Below, piece after piece: positions 31,750 to 41,165 of a stretch of 64,000 nucleotides of DNA. A program made the position numbers and the translations under genes. This DNA is from Cryobacterium algoritolerans. Lineage in GTDB: Bacteria > Actinomycetota > Actinomycetes > Actinomycetales > Microbacteriaceae. A model generated the notes under the pieces. The model was not told the origin of the DNA. It ran no database searches and worked only from the letters and a program-made list of their open reading frames with translations. Location: the NCBI RefSeq assembly GCF_004402785.1, contig NZ_SOFP01000047.1, positions 180,439-244,438 of the forward strand. Direction: 5' to 3'. Numbering within the stretch: position 1 is the stretch's first letter; every line of letters begins with the position of its first letter.

Positions 31750-31900
31750 GCCTTACGCTCGGTGCCCGCCGACCCTCCACGGGACGATCTCAGGTATGGA
31801 GAAATGTCCGCAGGGTGAACATCGGTTCCCGCAGAGGGTTAATCAGCGAGAAGGACTCCCGCGAGTGCTCGTGGGCCAATCCAACCGCTAGCCTCAAATA

Positions 31901-32554
31901 ATGAGCGACGACGACAGCGACGAAGACACTCAATGGACAGCTGCAGCGAGAACGAGATTGGCGTCCGCCGGGAGTGAACTGCTCGCGGCGATCTCCGCGC
32001 ACATCGAGTTCTTCTCGAATGCGGAACTAGGGACACCCTGGTCCAAGATGAGCGACCAGAACGCTGCCGTCGAACGGGCGGCGGTCGCTTACGCCACTGC
32101 CCAATTCGAAGTCACCGGAAACTCCGGTCCCTTTGGAGAACTCCAAGAATGGGACGACGTCGAGGACTACGAAGAGGACGATGAAGACGACGAACAGCCT
32201 GTTTCGTTCCTCAGCGTGCTGCAACGAGCGGACTACGGGGTTCTCGATGAGGAAGCTGTCCTCGAGGCCGGGCGGCTGAAGTTCCTGGAGAACCGCCCGG
32301 GCGAGTCCGAGTTGAATGCCCGATCCACGGTCAACCATCTGGGTGCCGCTCTCTACGAGTTGGCACACGCTGACGGATGGGACTCACTCGAGAAGGCTGC
32401 CGGACTTACCCCTATGGGCTCGATCATCCAGGCCGTCGTGCCCGACGAAGCAATCGATCTCGGGGACGGTCAATCAGAATCTGACGCGCCCGACGGCGGC
32501 TTCTCCGTGAGTGGGTTCGTGCTCTACACGGAAGTGAATCAGTTCCGTCGGTAA
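31901..32554 (+). CDS. acidic hypothetical protein
   Basis: The 217-residue protein begins SDDDSDED, has a central Asp/Glu run (about residues 87-100, EDYEEDDEDDEQ) and ordered-looking flanks. No family is recognised and there is no signal peptide or membrane helix. The start is well supported: TAGCCT at 31889-31894 is followed by six bases and ATG. It could be a cytosolic stress or immunity-type protein, but nothing in the sequence decides this. Confidence 0.75.
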   Translation: MSDDDSDEDTQWTAAARTRLASAGSELLAAISAHIEFFSNAELGTPWSKMSDQNAAVERAAVAYATAQFEVTGNSGPFGELQEWDDVEDYEEDDEDDEQPVSFLSVLQRADYGVLDEEAVLEAGRLKFLENRPGESELNARSTVNHLGAALYELAHADGWDSLEKAAGLTPMGSIIQAVVPDEAIDLGDGQSESDAPDGGFSVSGFVLYTEVNQFRR

Positions 32555-32634
32555 CCGGAAGGGACATCACCAACGGGGACCGTCGTCACCGCCCGACGGT
32601 AGCGATGCGATGACGCTGGATTTGTGACGAGGTG

Positions 32635-33390
32635 TCAAACAGTGCTGAGATCGCTCAACGCGGCTTTCAGATTCCGGTCGACTCCGTGGGCGAGCATCCG
32701 CTGGTAGGTCACATCGCCATCAGCCGCCACTGACCGGATGATGTCGAGTTGCCTCTGTACTCGTTGACGGATGAGTTCCAGAACATCGTTGGCAGTACCA
32801 TCCCACTCGTAGGCCCGAAGGAAGGACTCGAGGCGGGCCCGCCGCTCGCCGAAGGCAGTAAATCCTTCTTCCAGCACGAGCTGTCGAGCGTGGAGCGGGA
32901 CCCAGGAGAATGCGACCCAGGCAAGGTCCCCAGCGTGCGTGGTTGGGCCGGCCATGTCCCAGTCCACGAAACCCACCAGTCCGTCTTCATTCCAGACTGC
33001 GTTGTAGGGTGCCGCGTCGTTGTGACCGATGATCAGGCCAGGCTCCCATACTTGGCCTGCGCGCCATTTGGAGTCTGCGGGCGGGACAAAGTCGGCGACT
33101 GCTGAGTGGTAGCGCCTGAGCCAGTCGCCGACGTCCAGGAGCGCTTCTTCGCTGTGCGTCCACTGCGGCCACGGGCGGGCGTTACCGACGGTCGCACCCT
33201 CGAGAAAGCTAACGACAGTCCGACCCTGTGCATCGCTCCCGAGCGGGCGCGGTGCCCCGATAAACCCTTTATCGGCCAGATGTTGCAAGAGGGCGTTCAC
33301 GGCCGGGGTCCACGTGCCGGGAACGCGGCGCACGGTTCCATCTATTAGAAGCGCGCCGCCATCGAATCCGCCATCGAGTTTTTCACTCAC
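32635..33390 (-). CDS. aminoglycoside-phosphotransferase-like kinase (APH family)
   Basis: The 251-residue protein has the kinase catalytic loop IIGHNDAAPYNAVW (HxDxxxxN) and the metal-binding GFVDWDMAGP. It also has the family's APRPLG and VVSFLEG segments. Such proteins phosphorylate small molecules, sometimes antibiotics; the substrate cannot be told. GTG at 33390 gives a start at VSEKLDGG; the frame is open further upstream. Confidence 0.85.
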   Translation of the reverse strand: MSEKLDGGFDGGALLIDGTVRRVPGTWTPAVNALLQHLADKGFIGAPRPLGSDAQGRTVVSFLEGATVGNARPWPQWTHSEEALLDVGDWLRRYHSAVADFVPPADSKWRAGQVWEPGLIIGHNDAAPYNAVWNEDGLVGFVDWDMAGPTTHAGDLAWVAFSWVPLHARQLVLEEGFTAFGERRARLESFLRAYEWDGTANDVLELIRQRVQRQLDIIRSVAADGDVTYQRMLAHGVDRNLKAALSDLSTV

Positions 33391-33432
33391 GTCGCCAAGC
33401 TTCGCATGACGCTGCACTCTTCCCAATCCCAC

Positions 33433-33723
33433 AGAGGGATGAAGCGCTGCTTCCCCCGAGTCTCGAATTGGAGCCGAATCTGCGTCCGTGAGGGTCAGTC
33501 CTGCGGGACAGCGGATGAGCCCACGCGTGAGGGGAGAATGTCACGCCCTTTCAGCAGCGTCGGAACTGGTTGCAGTGAAGACGTGAAGACGATCTTGTAC
33601 TTGTGTCCATTGGATACGCGTTGGTCACCCTCGTAGAGAGACAAGTGCGCGCCGCGAAGTAGCCGCGCGATCGTGCAGGCTCTCGACGCCGAGACGCACA
33701 CGACCTGGAGATCGGGGCACCGC
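33433..33723. other. intergenic region without a convincing gene
   Basis: About 290 bases between the kinase gene and a small frame. Open frames on both strands show no family, ribosome site or promoter-linked start. Confidence 0.5.
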
Positions 33724-33897
33724 ATGACTAAGTCACGTGGCCATACTGGCCTATGGCAAATACTGGGGGCAATCCTGTCCTTCCTTGCCAAGGGCATCGG
33801 TGCCGGGCTGTCCTCGATCGCCACCATGACTTTCGGAGGCCGAGCTGCCCCAGGCGACTTGCCAACATCGCCGCCGCCGAAAGAGTATCGGCCGTAG
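33724..33897 (+). CDS. small hypothetical protein ending in PPPKEYRP
   Basis: A 57-residue frame has one hydrophobic segment (LWQILGAILSFLAKGIGAGLS) followed by FGGRAAPGDLPTSPPPKEYRP. The amphipathic start and Pro-rich end look like a real small protein, and I have the impression of similar actinobacterial tails, but I cannot confirm it. No ribosome site is seen. Confidence 0.4.
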   Translation: MTKSRGHTGLWQILGAILSFLAKGIGAGLSSIATMTFGGRAAPGDLPTSPPPKEYRP

Positions 33898-34053
33898 ACG
33901 ACCGGCACCGCCTCAGCGGATTCAGCTCAAGAAGATCTCTCGTCCGCGGACAGTCCTGCTGCCGACATCAGGGGAGCCGGATCGCGTCGGCGTCGCGGGC
34001 AGATCACCTGTGATGGGTTGGAGACAAACCGGCATTCGAAGGCGCAAAGGGGC

Positions 34054-34650
34054 TCAATCCCGGCCGGTGTGCCGGTGATGCGACGACCGGATCGCTGCGC
34101 TGAGCGCCCCGGCCAGCCAGCGCTCGACGTCATTCTGCGATCGCAGCCTAACCACGACGAGGTGTGGGTACTCCAACTCCAGCAGCGGCACCAGCACGTC
34201 GTACTTCCGCCTGGTCGAGATAGCCCACCGCACAATGTGCTCACGGTCGGTGAACAACGTGCGGAAGGGTGCCTCGACATTGCCGTTCCACAATTTCTCA
34301 CGGTGAACCCGGCGACGGATGGTGCGGCGGATCACTCGAGGAAGCGTCACTCGCATGAAGGGGAGATCCAGCCATACGAGCAAATCCGCACGCTCGGCAA
34401 GCATTGGCCGAGCGGCGCCGTATTGCCACTCTGTCGTCCAGGAAGCGGCAGCGATAAAGGCCCGTACATCGTCAAGGAATTCCGGACGAGGAACCCAATT
34501 CGGGCCATGGAATAGCGAGTCGATTTCAGTGTGTGGCCCTCCCGTTATGACAGCTATCCGCGTGGCTAGAGTGGTCTTTCCCGAGCCAGAGACGCCCGCA
34601 ACAAGTACGCGGCGTGGACGATGAGGGAGGGCGCCGTCGTGGGAGAGCAT
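34054..34650 (-). CDS. P-loop NTPase, adenylate-kinase/FlaR-like
   Basis: The 198-residue protein has Walker A GVSGSGKTT near residue 20, a DSLFHGPNWVPRPEF segment and a basic stretch (RVIRRTIRRRVHREKLW) in the region where relatives bind phosphates. The family is annotated as DNA topology modulation (FlaR)-like or shikimate/adenylate-kinase-like; the substrate is unknown. TACACT at 34657-34662 lies six bases before the ATG. Confidence 0.8.
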   Translation of the reverse strand: MLSHDGALPHRPRRVLVAGVSGSGKTTLATRIAVITGGPHTEIDSLFHGPNWVPRPEFLDDVRAFIAAASWTTEWQYGAARPMLAERADLLVWLDLPFMRVTLPRVIRRTIRRRVHREKLWNGNVEAPFRTLFTDREHIVRWAISTRRKYDVLVPLLELEYPHLVVVRLRSQNDVERWLAGALSAAIRSSHHRHTGRD

Positions 34651-34930
34651 CGACTAAGTGTAAACATGCTCGGTCACGACGCTGGGCTGGCTTTGCCTTG
34701 CGCCATGGGAATTCCCGAGCCGGTGATTGTCAGCAACCACTGCTCGCAAGTGTCTAGTCCGTATGGTGCATTCATCGTTCGGAGATCGCCACCCGTCCCT
34801 TCGCCGAGAGGGCAAACCCATCCGTGGAGTACCCGGCGCTCCCGTCAGTCCTTGCCACCGACAGCACCATGATGACGGGCGGGCGCCAGTTCGGTCATGG
34901 TGTGAACATGATCCTCCGCCCCACCAGTGG
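34651..34930. other. intergenic, promoter of the P-loop gene only
   Basis: 280 bases. Apart from the leaderless promoter at 34657-34662 (minus strand) nothing recognisable is seen. Confidence 0.5.
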
Positions 34931-35488
34931 TCAGCGAAGGGAGCGCTCGGCGTTCGCGAGCTCGAGTGTGCGAGGGACGAGCGATCCGGCGGCCAGGAGG
35001 ATCCCAAACGGCACGGCCACCGCTTCGAGCGGCGCCCCCACCAGCCAAAGGATGTCGCGGGCAAGACTGCCTCCGACATCCGCCGTACCCGACAGGTCAT
35101 ACTGCCATGGCGCCAGCGACTCCTGCAGGATCAGCCCCAGCACGACAAAGGCGACACCAGTCCAGAACATTCTCACCAGGGCGCGGTGAGCGGACGCGGC
35201 ATCCGTAGCCGTGCCTTCGTGCACCGAGCCGTTCGCTGGCGTGCTGCCGGCCACGCGATTGAGTTCGATTGCCCGGACGACGAAGAAGAAGGCGATGAGC
35301 GCGAGCCCGAGCTGGAACGCAACTTGAGCCAGAAGTATCTGCGTCCAGTGCAGCGCCGGATTGTTCAGTGCGTCGTTCCCCCAGAGCACGAACACCAGCG
35401 ACATGAGATACAGCCGGGCGGCCAGGCCAACGACGGCGAGGACTATCCCTGTCCACAGCAGATTCCTCGAGCTGAGCGTGGGCGGCAT
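34931..35488 (-). CDS. membrane protein of unknown function
   Basis: The 185-residue protein has four predicted membrane helices (LLWTGIVLAVVGLAARLYL, ILLAQVAFQLGLALIAFFFVV, MFWTGVAFVVLGLILQ, LVGAPLEAVAVPFGILLAAG) with a polar loop in the middle. The two halves look like a duplicated two-helix unit. ATG at 35488 follows AAGGAG by four bases. No family is recognised. Confidence 0.75.
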   Translation of the reverse strand: MPPTLSSRNLLWTGIVLAVVGLAARLYLMSLVFVLWGNDALNNPALHWTQILLAQVAFQLGLALIAFFFVVRAIELNRVAGSTPANGSVHEGTATDAASAHRALVRMFWTGVAFVVLGLILQESLAPWQYDLSGTADVGGSLARDILWLVGAPLEAVAVPFGILLAAGSLVPRTLELANAERSLR

Positions 35489-35632
35489 TGCGCTCCTTCT
35501 TGTCGGTCGTGACGCGCCCACGTTATCGGAGCTCGAAGCAGTTCTTCACTAGCGGTAGGCAGAAGCTGAAGCTCCGCGGTCGATCAAAAAAACTGGTTGA
35601 CGTCGAAGTGGGTATTCCTTCGGGCCAGGGAC

Positions 35633-36889
35633 TCATCGGGTCTGGCGGTCTGGATTTGAACGAAGAAGCATGGCGCTGTTTTCGGAACCGTCGACGCGCG
35701 CAGTCTTTCGTCCTGCCCAGATGACGAACGCCTCAAGCGGGCCCCGCCTCGCGAGCAGAACAAGGGTTGCGCCTATCACCAGGGCCAGAACCACGTTCGC
35801 GGCGAAGAACACTCCGCTCGAGATCCACCAGGGAGTACCGATCGCCGCCCAATCACGATCGGTCAGGGCCCCATAGGGTTTCCCGGTGAGGAGAATCACC
35901 ACGGATGAGACCAGAACGACGTGCGCCGAATACACCGTGAGCGGGGCGCTTCCTGCCCCGGTCACGGGGCTCAGCATGCGCAGCGCGAATGGGCTGAGCA
36001 CGGTGCCGAGCAGCACGAGCAGTGCGATCGTCGTCACGGCGAAACCAATCGTGAGCAGCAGATCGAACGTGGTTCCATTGTGGGGGCCTGCGCCGAGGAG
36101 GTAGATCGGGGTGTCTCCGAGCGGCCTGCCGATGCGGCCGCGATCGATCACGACGGCATAGATCCCGCCCAGCGCGTGGTGCGCCACAGTGGCCGCGACG
36201 ACGCCGAGGGCCCAGACCCCTGCGCCTATTGCCAGGAGCCGAACCGCAACGACACGAAGTTCAGGCACGCTCTGAGCTCGCAGCAGGGAGCGCCCGAGGA
36301 GCATCCCCGCCACCCCGTAGACAAGCCAGATCGTGACGGGGTAGATGCCGGTGAAAAGCAAACCGCGAAGTAGTGGCAGGGGGTCAGCGAGATTGAACCA
36401 ACTGGGATTGTCCGCCTCGGTCACGTCGCCTATTCGGCTCCACAGCGCCACGAAATACGCCAGCACAGGAGCCGCGACAACGCTGACGACGCCCACAACC
36501 ACGAGTACCCGGCGCCGCCAGGTGAGCGCCACTGCCAAAACCCAGAACATCACACCGTAGGACACCAGGATCACCAGCATCGGCGGTTGCAGCAGATCCA
36601 GTGTCAGGCCGATCACGATGAGGGCCGCCCCCCGCCCCACAACCATCCACCGTGCCGACATCCGTTTACCCTGGCGGAGCGGAGTCCGGGTCGACAGAAC
36701 AATTCCAACGCCTGCGAGCACCGCAAAAAGGGCCGACGCGCGACCCCGAAACTGCCCCGAGAACCAGGCCTGTTCGCCGGTCGCGAGGTCAGCGTAGAGC
36801 CACACGTGGGTCGCCAACATGCCCACAATCGCAACGAAGCGGGCAAGATCCAGCCCGACAATGCGTCTGCCCGGCATACCGTCGATCAT
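35633..36889 (-). CDS. DUF418/DUF1624-type acyltransferase-like membrane protein
   Basis: The 418-residue protein has about ten membrane helices. It opens with GRRIVGLDLARFVAIVGMLATHVW, the start of the heparan-alpha-glucosaminide N-acetyltransferase-like/DUF418 group, and contains AHHALGGIYAV and SAPLTVYSAHVVLV. These proteins are thought to move acyl groups across the membrane to envelope sugars. ATG at 36889 follows GGGAGGGAG. Confidence 0.8.
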   Translation of the reverse strand: MIDGMPGRRIVGLDLARFVAIVGMLATHVWLYADLATGEQAWFSGQFRGRASALFAVLAGVGIVLSTRTPLRQGKRMSARWMVVGRGAALIVIGLTLDLLQPPMLVILVSYGVMFWVLAVALTWRRRVLVVVGVVSVVAAPVLAYFVALWSRIGDVTEADNPSWFNLADPLPLLRGLLFTGIYPVTIWLVYGVAGMLLGRSLLRAQSVPELRVVAVRLLAIGAGVWALGVVAATVAHHALGGIYAVVIDRGRIGRPLGDTPIYLLGAGPHNGTTFDLLLTIGFAVTTIALLVLLGTVLSPFALRMLSPVTGAGSAPLTVYSAHVVLVSSVVILLTGKPYGALTDRDWAAIGTPWWISSGVFFAANVVLALVIGATLVLLARRGPLEAFVIWAGRKTARVDGSENSAMLLRSNPDRQTR

Positions 36890-36977
36890 CCGACGCTCCC
36901 TCCCGCGCGATCGTGCCACAAGCCTATTCGAGCCTTCCACCCTCATGCCGCCCGCAAGTGGTTCGGCTATCAGGCGT

Positions 36978-37442
36978 TCAAAGCGATCCCGGCGTCAGGT
37001 CGTATGTGACCCATTTCGTCGAAGTGGCGGTCGAGTCATAAAGGCGCCGGGCGCGAGTGTTGTCCTCCGCCGTGATCCAGCGGACGACTGAGCTGCCTTC
37101 ACCGTCGGCCAATGAGGAGAGTTCGCTGAGTAGCGCCCGCCCGACGCCGGAACCGCGAGTGTTCGGGGACGTGAACAGATCATCGAGGAAGATTCCCACG
37201 CTGCCGGTGGAGGGGCGGGCAAATCGTCGATAGTGCGCGAGTCCCACGAGGCGATCCCCGGAACTGGCAACGAAGGCATTGACTTCATGCGCGCCGTCGT
37301 TGATCCAAGTCCAGACACGTTCAACAATGCTTTCATCAGGGGACAGTGCGTAAAAAGCTCGATATTCCCGATACAGCCCCGCCCACTCGGCGAAATCTGA
37401 TGTCTGGACCGCGCGAACCAAGACCGTGTCGTCTGTACTCAT
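36978..37442 (-). CDS. GNAT family N-acetyltransferase
   Basis: The 154-residue protein has the acetyl-CoA loop RGSGVGRALL and the preceding strand VGIFLDDLFTSPNTRG. The C-terminal half has AEDNTRARRLYDS. The acceptor is unknown. ATG at 37442 lies behind GGGG. Confidence 0.88.
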   Translation of the reverse strand: MSTDDTVLVRAVQTSDFAEWAGLYREYRAFYALSPDESIVERVWTWINDGAHEVNAFVASSGDRLVGLAHYRRFARPSTGSVGIFLDDLFTSPNTRGSGVGRALLSELSSLADGEGSSVVRWITAEDNTRARRLYDSTATSTKWVTYDLTPGSL

Positions 37443-37911
37443 CGACCCCGAGTAGCGGCCCTCATTCTGTTCCCGATGGAGGTCCGGCTAATGCGGCGCC
37501 CGGAATTCGAGAGGCCGAGTCTCAGGTGCTGCGAGCTGGTCGCCTGCGCCTGGGTCTGAGTCTGGGTCTGGGTCTGGGTCTGGGTCTGGGTCTGGGTCTG
37601 GGTCTGAGTCTGAGCATCGAGCGTGTCCTATCGACGCAGGGTCAAGAAGCGCCCTTGAGCTGTGCTGTTGCGCCGCGGAACAAAGCGTGACCGGCTGCGG
37701 CGCCCGCGGTGTCGACCGGGATGAATGCAGGCGCCACCATCAGGGCGGCCTCACCGAACTCATTCTGGAGCGAGGAACGGCATTGCGCTGGAATCCCTCC
37801 GCGGCCGGATTCGAAGTCGAGGACACGACGCTCGTCACGCACAGCGGCGCGGAAATCCGTGGCGATGAAACGCCTCTCGGCCGTCGCCGATGCTTACCGG
37901 GTCTGGGGCGG
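37443..37911. other. intergenic region with repeat fragments
   Basis: 469 bases. GTTCCCGATGGAGGTCCGGC at 37469-37488 matches the end of the 239-bp repeat. A TGGGTC hexamer array follows at 37551-37610. The rest has open frames without support. Confidence 0.55.
37551..37610. repeat. TGGGTC hexanucleotide array
   Basis: Seven perfect units (37563-37604) are flanked by TGAGTC variants on both sides, about ten units in all. Confidence 0.9.
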
Positions 37912-38367
37912 TCAGGTTCTACTCTCATGCGCTTGGTTTCCCAGCGTGTCGCTGGCCACGCGGGCGACCTGGACGATCTGTTCGAGGAACGTGGCAATCG
38001 ATTGTCGTGACCTCGGGTCGAGCGAGGCTGCGACCAGTCGAGCCTGTTCATCGGCGCTGGCAAAGCCGTCGTGAAGTTCATCGAATCTTCCCGTCGCGCT
38101 GAGTTGGGCGGAGCGGCCGTCGTGCGGGTTGCGCGACCGACTGAGCCAACCGTCTGCCTCCAACCGCACGAGCACGCCCGTGAGCGTGGCGGCTCGCACG
38201 CCGGTGCGAGCGGTGAGGTATCCGGGTGTGCACGGCCCCTCCCGGTCGATCACGTCGAGGATGTCGAGGTCGCGTGGGTTCAGTCCGGCCGCTTCCGCGA
38301 TGCGGTCGTTGAGGATGCCCAGCTCAATGCGAAGGCTTCGGACCAGACGATTGATATCGAGGCTCAT
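37912..38367 (-). CDS. MarR family transcriptional regulator
   Basis: The 151-residue protein has a winged-helix domain: LNPRDLDILDVIDREGPCTPGYLTARTGVRAATLTGVLVRLEADGWLSRSRNPHDGR, with the wing motif RNPHDGR. MarR proteins usually repress neighbouring genes and respond to phenolics or oxidants. ATG at 38367 overlaps the upstream oxidoreductase stop (ATGA), so regulator and enzyme are one transcript. Confidence 0.88.
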   Translation of the reverse strand: MSLDINRLVRSLRIELGILNDRIAEAAGLNPRDLDILDVIDREGPCTPGYLTARTGVRAATLTGVLVRLEADGWLSRSRNPHDGRSAQLSATGRFDELHDGFASADEQARLVAASLDPRSRQSIATFLEQIVQVARVASDTLGNQAHESRT

Positions 38368-39011
38368 CGCCGGGTGGTGGGCGCGACCGCAGCGTGGACG
38401 TCGCCGCGGGGACCGAGTTCCGCGACCATCGCAGCTGCAAGGTCGGCGCGCGATGTGTAGCCCTGTGTCGGGTGATCGAGATCGACCCGATAGTCGGACA
38501 CCGCGTTGCGATCGAACAGCCGTCCAGGACGCATCACGGTCCATTCGATGTCCTCGCAGCCACGCAGATACTCCTCCATCGCGCGCATGTCCGCATACAA
38601 CGTGCGCCCGGGCACGCCGCGCAGGAACGGGAACAGAACGTGGTCGGCGAACCAGTTCATCGGGGGCGGAGGGTAGGTGAGCCCGGAGCTCACTACGACC
38701 AGGCGTCGCCCACGCGCATCGGAACGCATCGCCGAGACGATCGCGCGCACCCCGAGTGAATACACGGTGACCTCTCGTCGCTGATACGACGAGCCGATTA
38801 CTGAGAGCACGGCATCAGTGCCCGCGACAGCAGCCGCGACGCCGGAGCCCGAGACCACATCCGCGCGAACCTGAACGAGACGCTCGTTGCTCGGCAACGG
38901 AAGCCGGTCCGGCCTGCGACTCACCGCCCTTACCCGATGCCCCGCCGCCAGAGCCTGCCGACAGGTCAACAGCCCAGTCGCGCCGGCGGCACCAAATACC
39001 ACAACGTCCAT
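38364..39011 (-). CDS. NAD(P)-binding oxidoreductase (NmrA/atypical SDR)
   Basis: The 215-residue protein opens VVVFGAAGATGLL (GxxGxxG) and contains VLSVIGSS and WTVMRPGRLFD, typical of atypical short-chain dehydrogenases that sense or use NADPH. ATG at 39011 follows GGAGGTAGG. It forms an operon with the MarR regulator; TACG-GTTTT-CGTA just upstream could be the operator. Confidence 0.85.
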   Translation of the reverse strand: MDVVVFGAAGATGLLTCRQALAAGHRVRAVSRRPDRLPLPSNERLVQVRADVVSGSGVAAAVAGTDAVLSVIGSSYQRREVTVYSLGVRAIVSAMRSDARGRRLVVVSSGLTYPPPPMNWFADHVLFPFLRGVPGRTLYADMRAMEEYLRGCEDIEWTVMRPGRLFDRNAVSDYRVDLDHPTQGYTSRADLAAAMVAELGPRGDVHAAVAPTTRR

Positions 39012-39175
39012 GACCTACCTCCATCTAGTACGAAAACCGTAACATAGGGTCAGGACCTTGGCGGGCATGGGTGTCGACGCCGCCGACGTGTTCGAAGATA
39101 CCTAGGTGTCGCGTCGTTCGGCCTTTGGAAGTTCGTTGAGGTGCGTCAGCAACCTTGGGCGGTTTCGGGGCACAG

Positions 39176-39544
39176 TCACTTTTCCGTGACGCGGCCGAGT
39201 TCCGGGTAGTCGAGTATCCGCAGCCATGATCCATCCGGTTGCCTCTGAACGACCTGAACGCGAACACCACCGCCATCTTTGGGAGGGGTGGAGGTGAGCG
39301 CCAAATCGCCACTGCGGAGCGTAACCAGCGGGGCCTCTTGCTCAAAGCGTGGAGTATCCGCAAAGAGTGTTTCGTAGAGCTCGCGGATGGCGTCACGTCC
39401 CACGGTGATCTGTCCCGGGGGGAAGGCCAGGGCAGCGTCCGCGGCGTATAGGGCGGCAGCGCCCGCCGCATCGCGAGCGTTGGCTCGCTCGACGAACATG
39501 CGGGTGATGTCTTCAGGCTCGAGTGCCCGGTCGGAATTGGCCAT
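39176..39544 (-). CDS. SnoaL/NTF2-like protein (DUF4440 type)
   Basis: The 122-residue protein has the NTF2-like pattern: ANARDAAGAAALYAADAALAFPPG, then ITVGRDAIRELYETLF and a C-terminal DGSWLRILDYPEL. These proteins act as small hydrolases, isomerases or binding proteins. It is divergent from a LysR regulator, its likely controller. Confidence 0.82.
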   Translation of the reverse strand: MANSDRALEPEDITRMFVERANARDAAGAAALYAADAALAFPPGQITVGRDAIRELYETLFADTPRFEQEAPLVTLRSGDLALTSTPPKDGGGVRVQVVQRQPDGSWLRILDYPELGRVTEK

Positions 39545-39609
39545 GGTGAGTACTCTCTTTCGTTCTCGGTCAGCCCATGTTCTCGCGCCCGCCAACAGAA
39601 GTAAAACAG

Positions 39610-39640
39610 CTAGTAAAACTAGGAACTAGAATCTCTGGTT
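39610..39640. promoter_or_regulatory. LysR/SnoaL divergent control region
   Basis: CTAG-TAAAA-CTAG (39610-39622) is a small palindrome in the 96-base gap. TAGAAT at 39627-39632 is eight bases before the LysR ATG. The palindrome could be a LysR site; no classic T-N11-A site is certain. Confidence 0.4.
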
Positions 39641-40522
39641 ATGGAACTTCGTCAACTCGAATATCTTGTGGCCGTGGTCGAGGAGGCCAGCTTCACCCGT
39701 GCCGGAGAGCGGATGCTGGTTAGCCAGTCGGGTATCAGCGCTCAGATTCGACAACTCGAACGTGAGGTCGGGCAACAACTTCTCGACCGCTCCGGCCGTG
39801 CGGTGCAGGCGACGCAGGTGGGCGCGGCGATGTTGCCGTTTGCCCGCGCCGCGATCGCCGCTGTGGTGAACGCGCGACTCGCAGTGGATGAGGTGACCAA
39901 CCTCATTCGCGGTCATGCGCGAATCGGAATGGTCACCGCCTGCAGCATCCCGGTCGTATTCGACCTGCTCGCGCAATTCCATGACACCTATCCCGGCGTT
40001 AGCCTCACGCTCACCGAGGACTACTCGACTGCACTCAGCGAAGACGTGCTGAAGGGCCACCTCGATCTCGCGCTCGTCGGTGTCGCCGGCAAATTGCCCG
40101 ACGGCCTGGCGTCTCACGTGCTCGTCGATGACATGCTCGTCGCTGCGGTGCCCCAAGCCCATCCGCTCTTCAGCCGAAGCGAGATCGCCTTCAGCCAGCT
40201 TGAGGAGTATCCGATCATCACTATGCCGAGGGGAACAGGCATCCGCTCAGCATTCGATGACGGGTGCCAACGCGCAGGAATCTCTCCCCGCATCACCTGC
40301 GCAGCCAGCACGTCGGATGCGATCGCCCGGCTCACAGTCCGCGGACTCGGTGTCGCCGTTCTGACCGAGTCGATGGTGCCCGAATACGAAGATCTACATG
40401 CAGTGACGCTCACGGGTTCAGCACCGCGTTCTCGCCTCGAGTTCATCTGGCGTGCAGCCGGCCCTCGCGCACCTGCCGCTCAGAAGCTCATCGACATGAT
40501 GAACGCCAACCTCGCCAACTAA
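39641..40522 (+). CDS. LysR family transcriptional regulator
   Basis: The 293-residue protein begins MELRQLEYLVAVVEEASFTRAGERMLVSQSGISAQIRQLE, the LysR winged helix, followed by a periplasmic-binding-like effector domain (LDLALVGVAGKLPDGL). It probably regulates the divergent SnoaL-like gene. The effector is unknown. Confidence 0.9.
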   Translation: MELRQLEYLVAVVEEASFTRAGERMLVSQSGISAQIRQLEREVGQQLLDRSGRAVQATQVGAAMLPFARAAIAAVVNARLAVDEVTNLIRGHARIGMVTACSIPVVFDLLAQFHDTYPGVSLTLTEDYSTALSEDVLKGHLDLALVGVAGKLPDGLASHVLVDDMLVAAVPQAHPLFSRSEIAFSQLEEYPIITMPRGTGIRSAFDDGCQRAGISPRITCAASTSDAIARLTVRGLGVAVLTESMVPEYEDLHAVTLTGSAPRSRLEFIWRAAGPRAPAAQKLIDMMNANLAN

Positions 40523-40691
40523 TCCACATTCCACAAACCTCGAAACGAAGTACCCATTGCCCCGAAGAGCGGCAACGAAGGGATGACCCCGCCCGGTCGG
40601 GGTTGGCATTTGGACTGATATGGCGGACGCTCTCGCGGACGGGTTCAGCCCGAATGAAGACGTTGTCGCTCCGATGCAGGAGACTGCAGGC

Positions 40692-41120
40692 ATGGAACTC
40701 ACCCGGCGCTACCGAGTCATTCTGATCGCAGCACTACCGAGCGGTTTCCTCTTAGGTGCAATCGTCTTCCTGGGATTTTCGGTCTTCGGCAACCCCGACT
40801 GGCGGGCATATCTGACGCCCGGCGCAGTCTTGAACGGTGCCACGCAGTTCGGCGCGGTTGGCCTGGTGGTTGCAGCCTTGTCTGTGCTCGGAGGGGCTCT
40901 TTCAGTCGCCTTGGTTGACCGGAGATTAGTCCGCGAGAGCGCGGCCAGAATAGTCGCGGGCGGCTTGGGCTCAGCAGTCGGAGTGGCCATCGTCGGCATC
41001 GCGTTGGGGCTCGCGCAGAGCAGCACCTTCACCGCATTCGTCGGGCTTCTGCTGGCGCTTCCAGCGGGCATAATTGCCGCAATCGGCATCGGCTCGACAG
41101 ATCGGGCGGCACGGAGCTGA
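40692..41120 (+). CDS. membrane protein of unknown function
   Basis: The 142-residue protein has four predicted membrane helices (VILIAALPSGFLLGAIVFLG, FGAVGLVVAALSVLGGALSV, VAGGLGSAVGVAIVGIALGL, FVGLLLALPAGIIAAIGIG). ATG at 40692 lies ten bases after AGGAG; an upstream in-frame ATG at 40620 has no such site. No family is recognised. Confidence 0.7.
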   Translation: MELTRRYRVILIAALPSGFLLGAIVFLGFSVFGNPDWRAYLTPGAVLNGATQFGAVGLVVAALSVLGGALSVALVDRRLVRESAARIVAGGLGSAVGVAIVGIALGLAQSSTFTAFVGLLLALPAGIIAAIGIGSTDRAARS

Positions 41121-41165
41121 CCCAGCGGTCCTAATCGCCCCGTAAAGGTTCCTGCCATCATTCAA

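Noticed and set aside
33495..33908. Minus-strand 137-residue frame
   Set aside because: No family, promoter or ribosome site; it opposes a more protein-like plus-strand frame.
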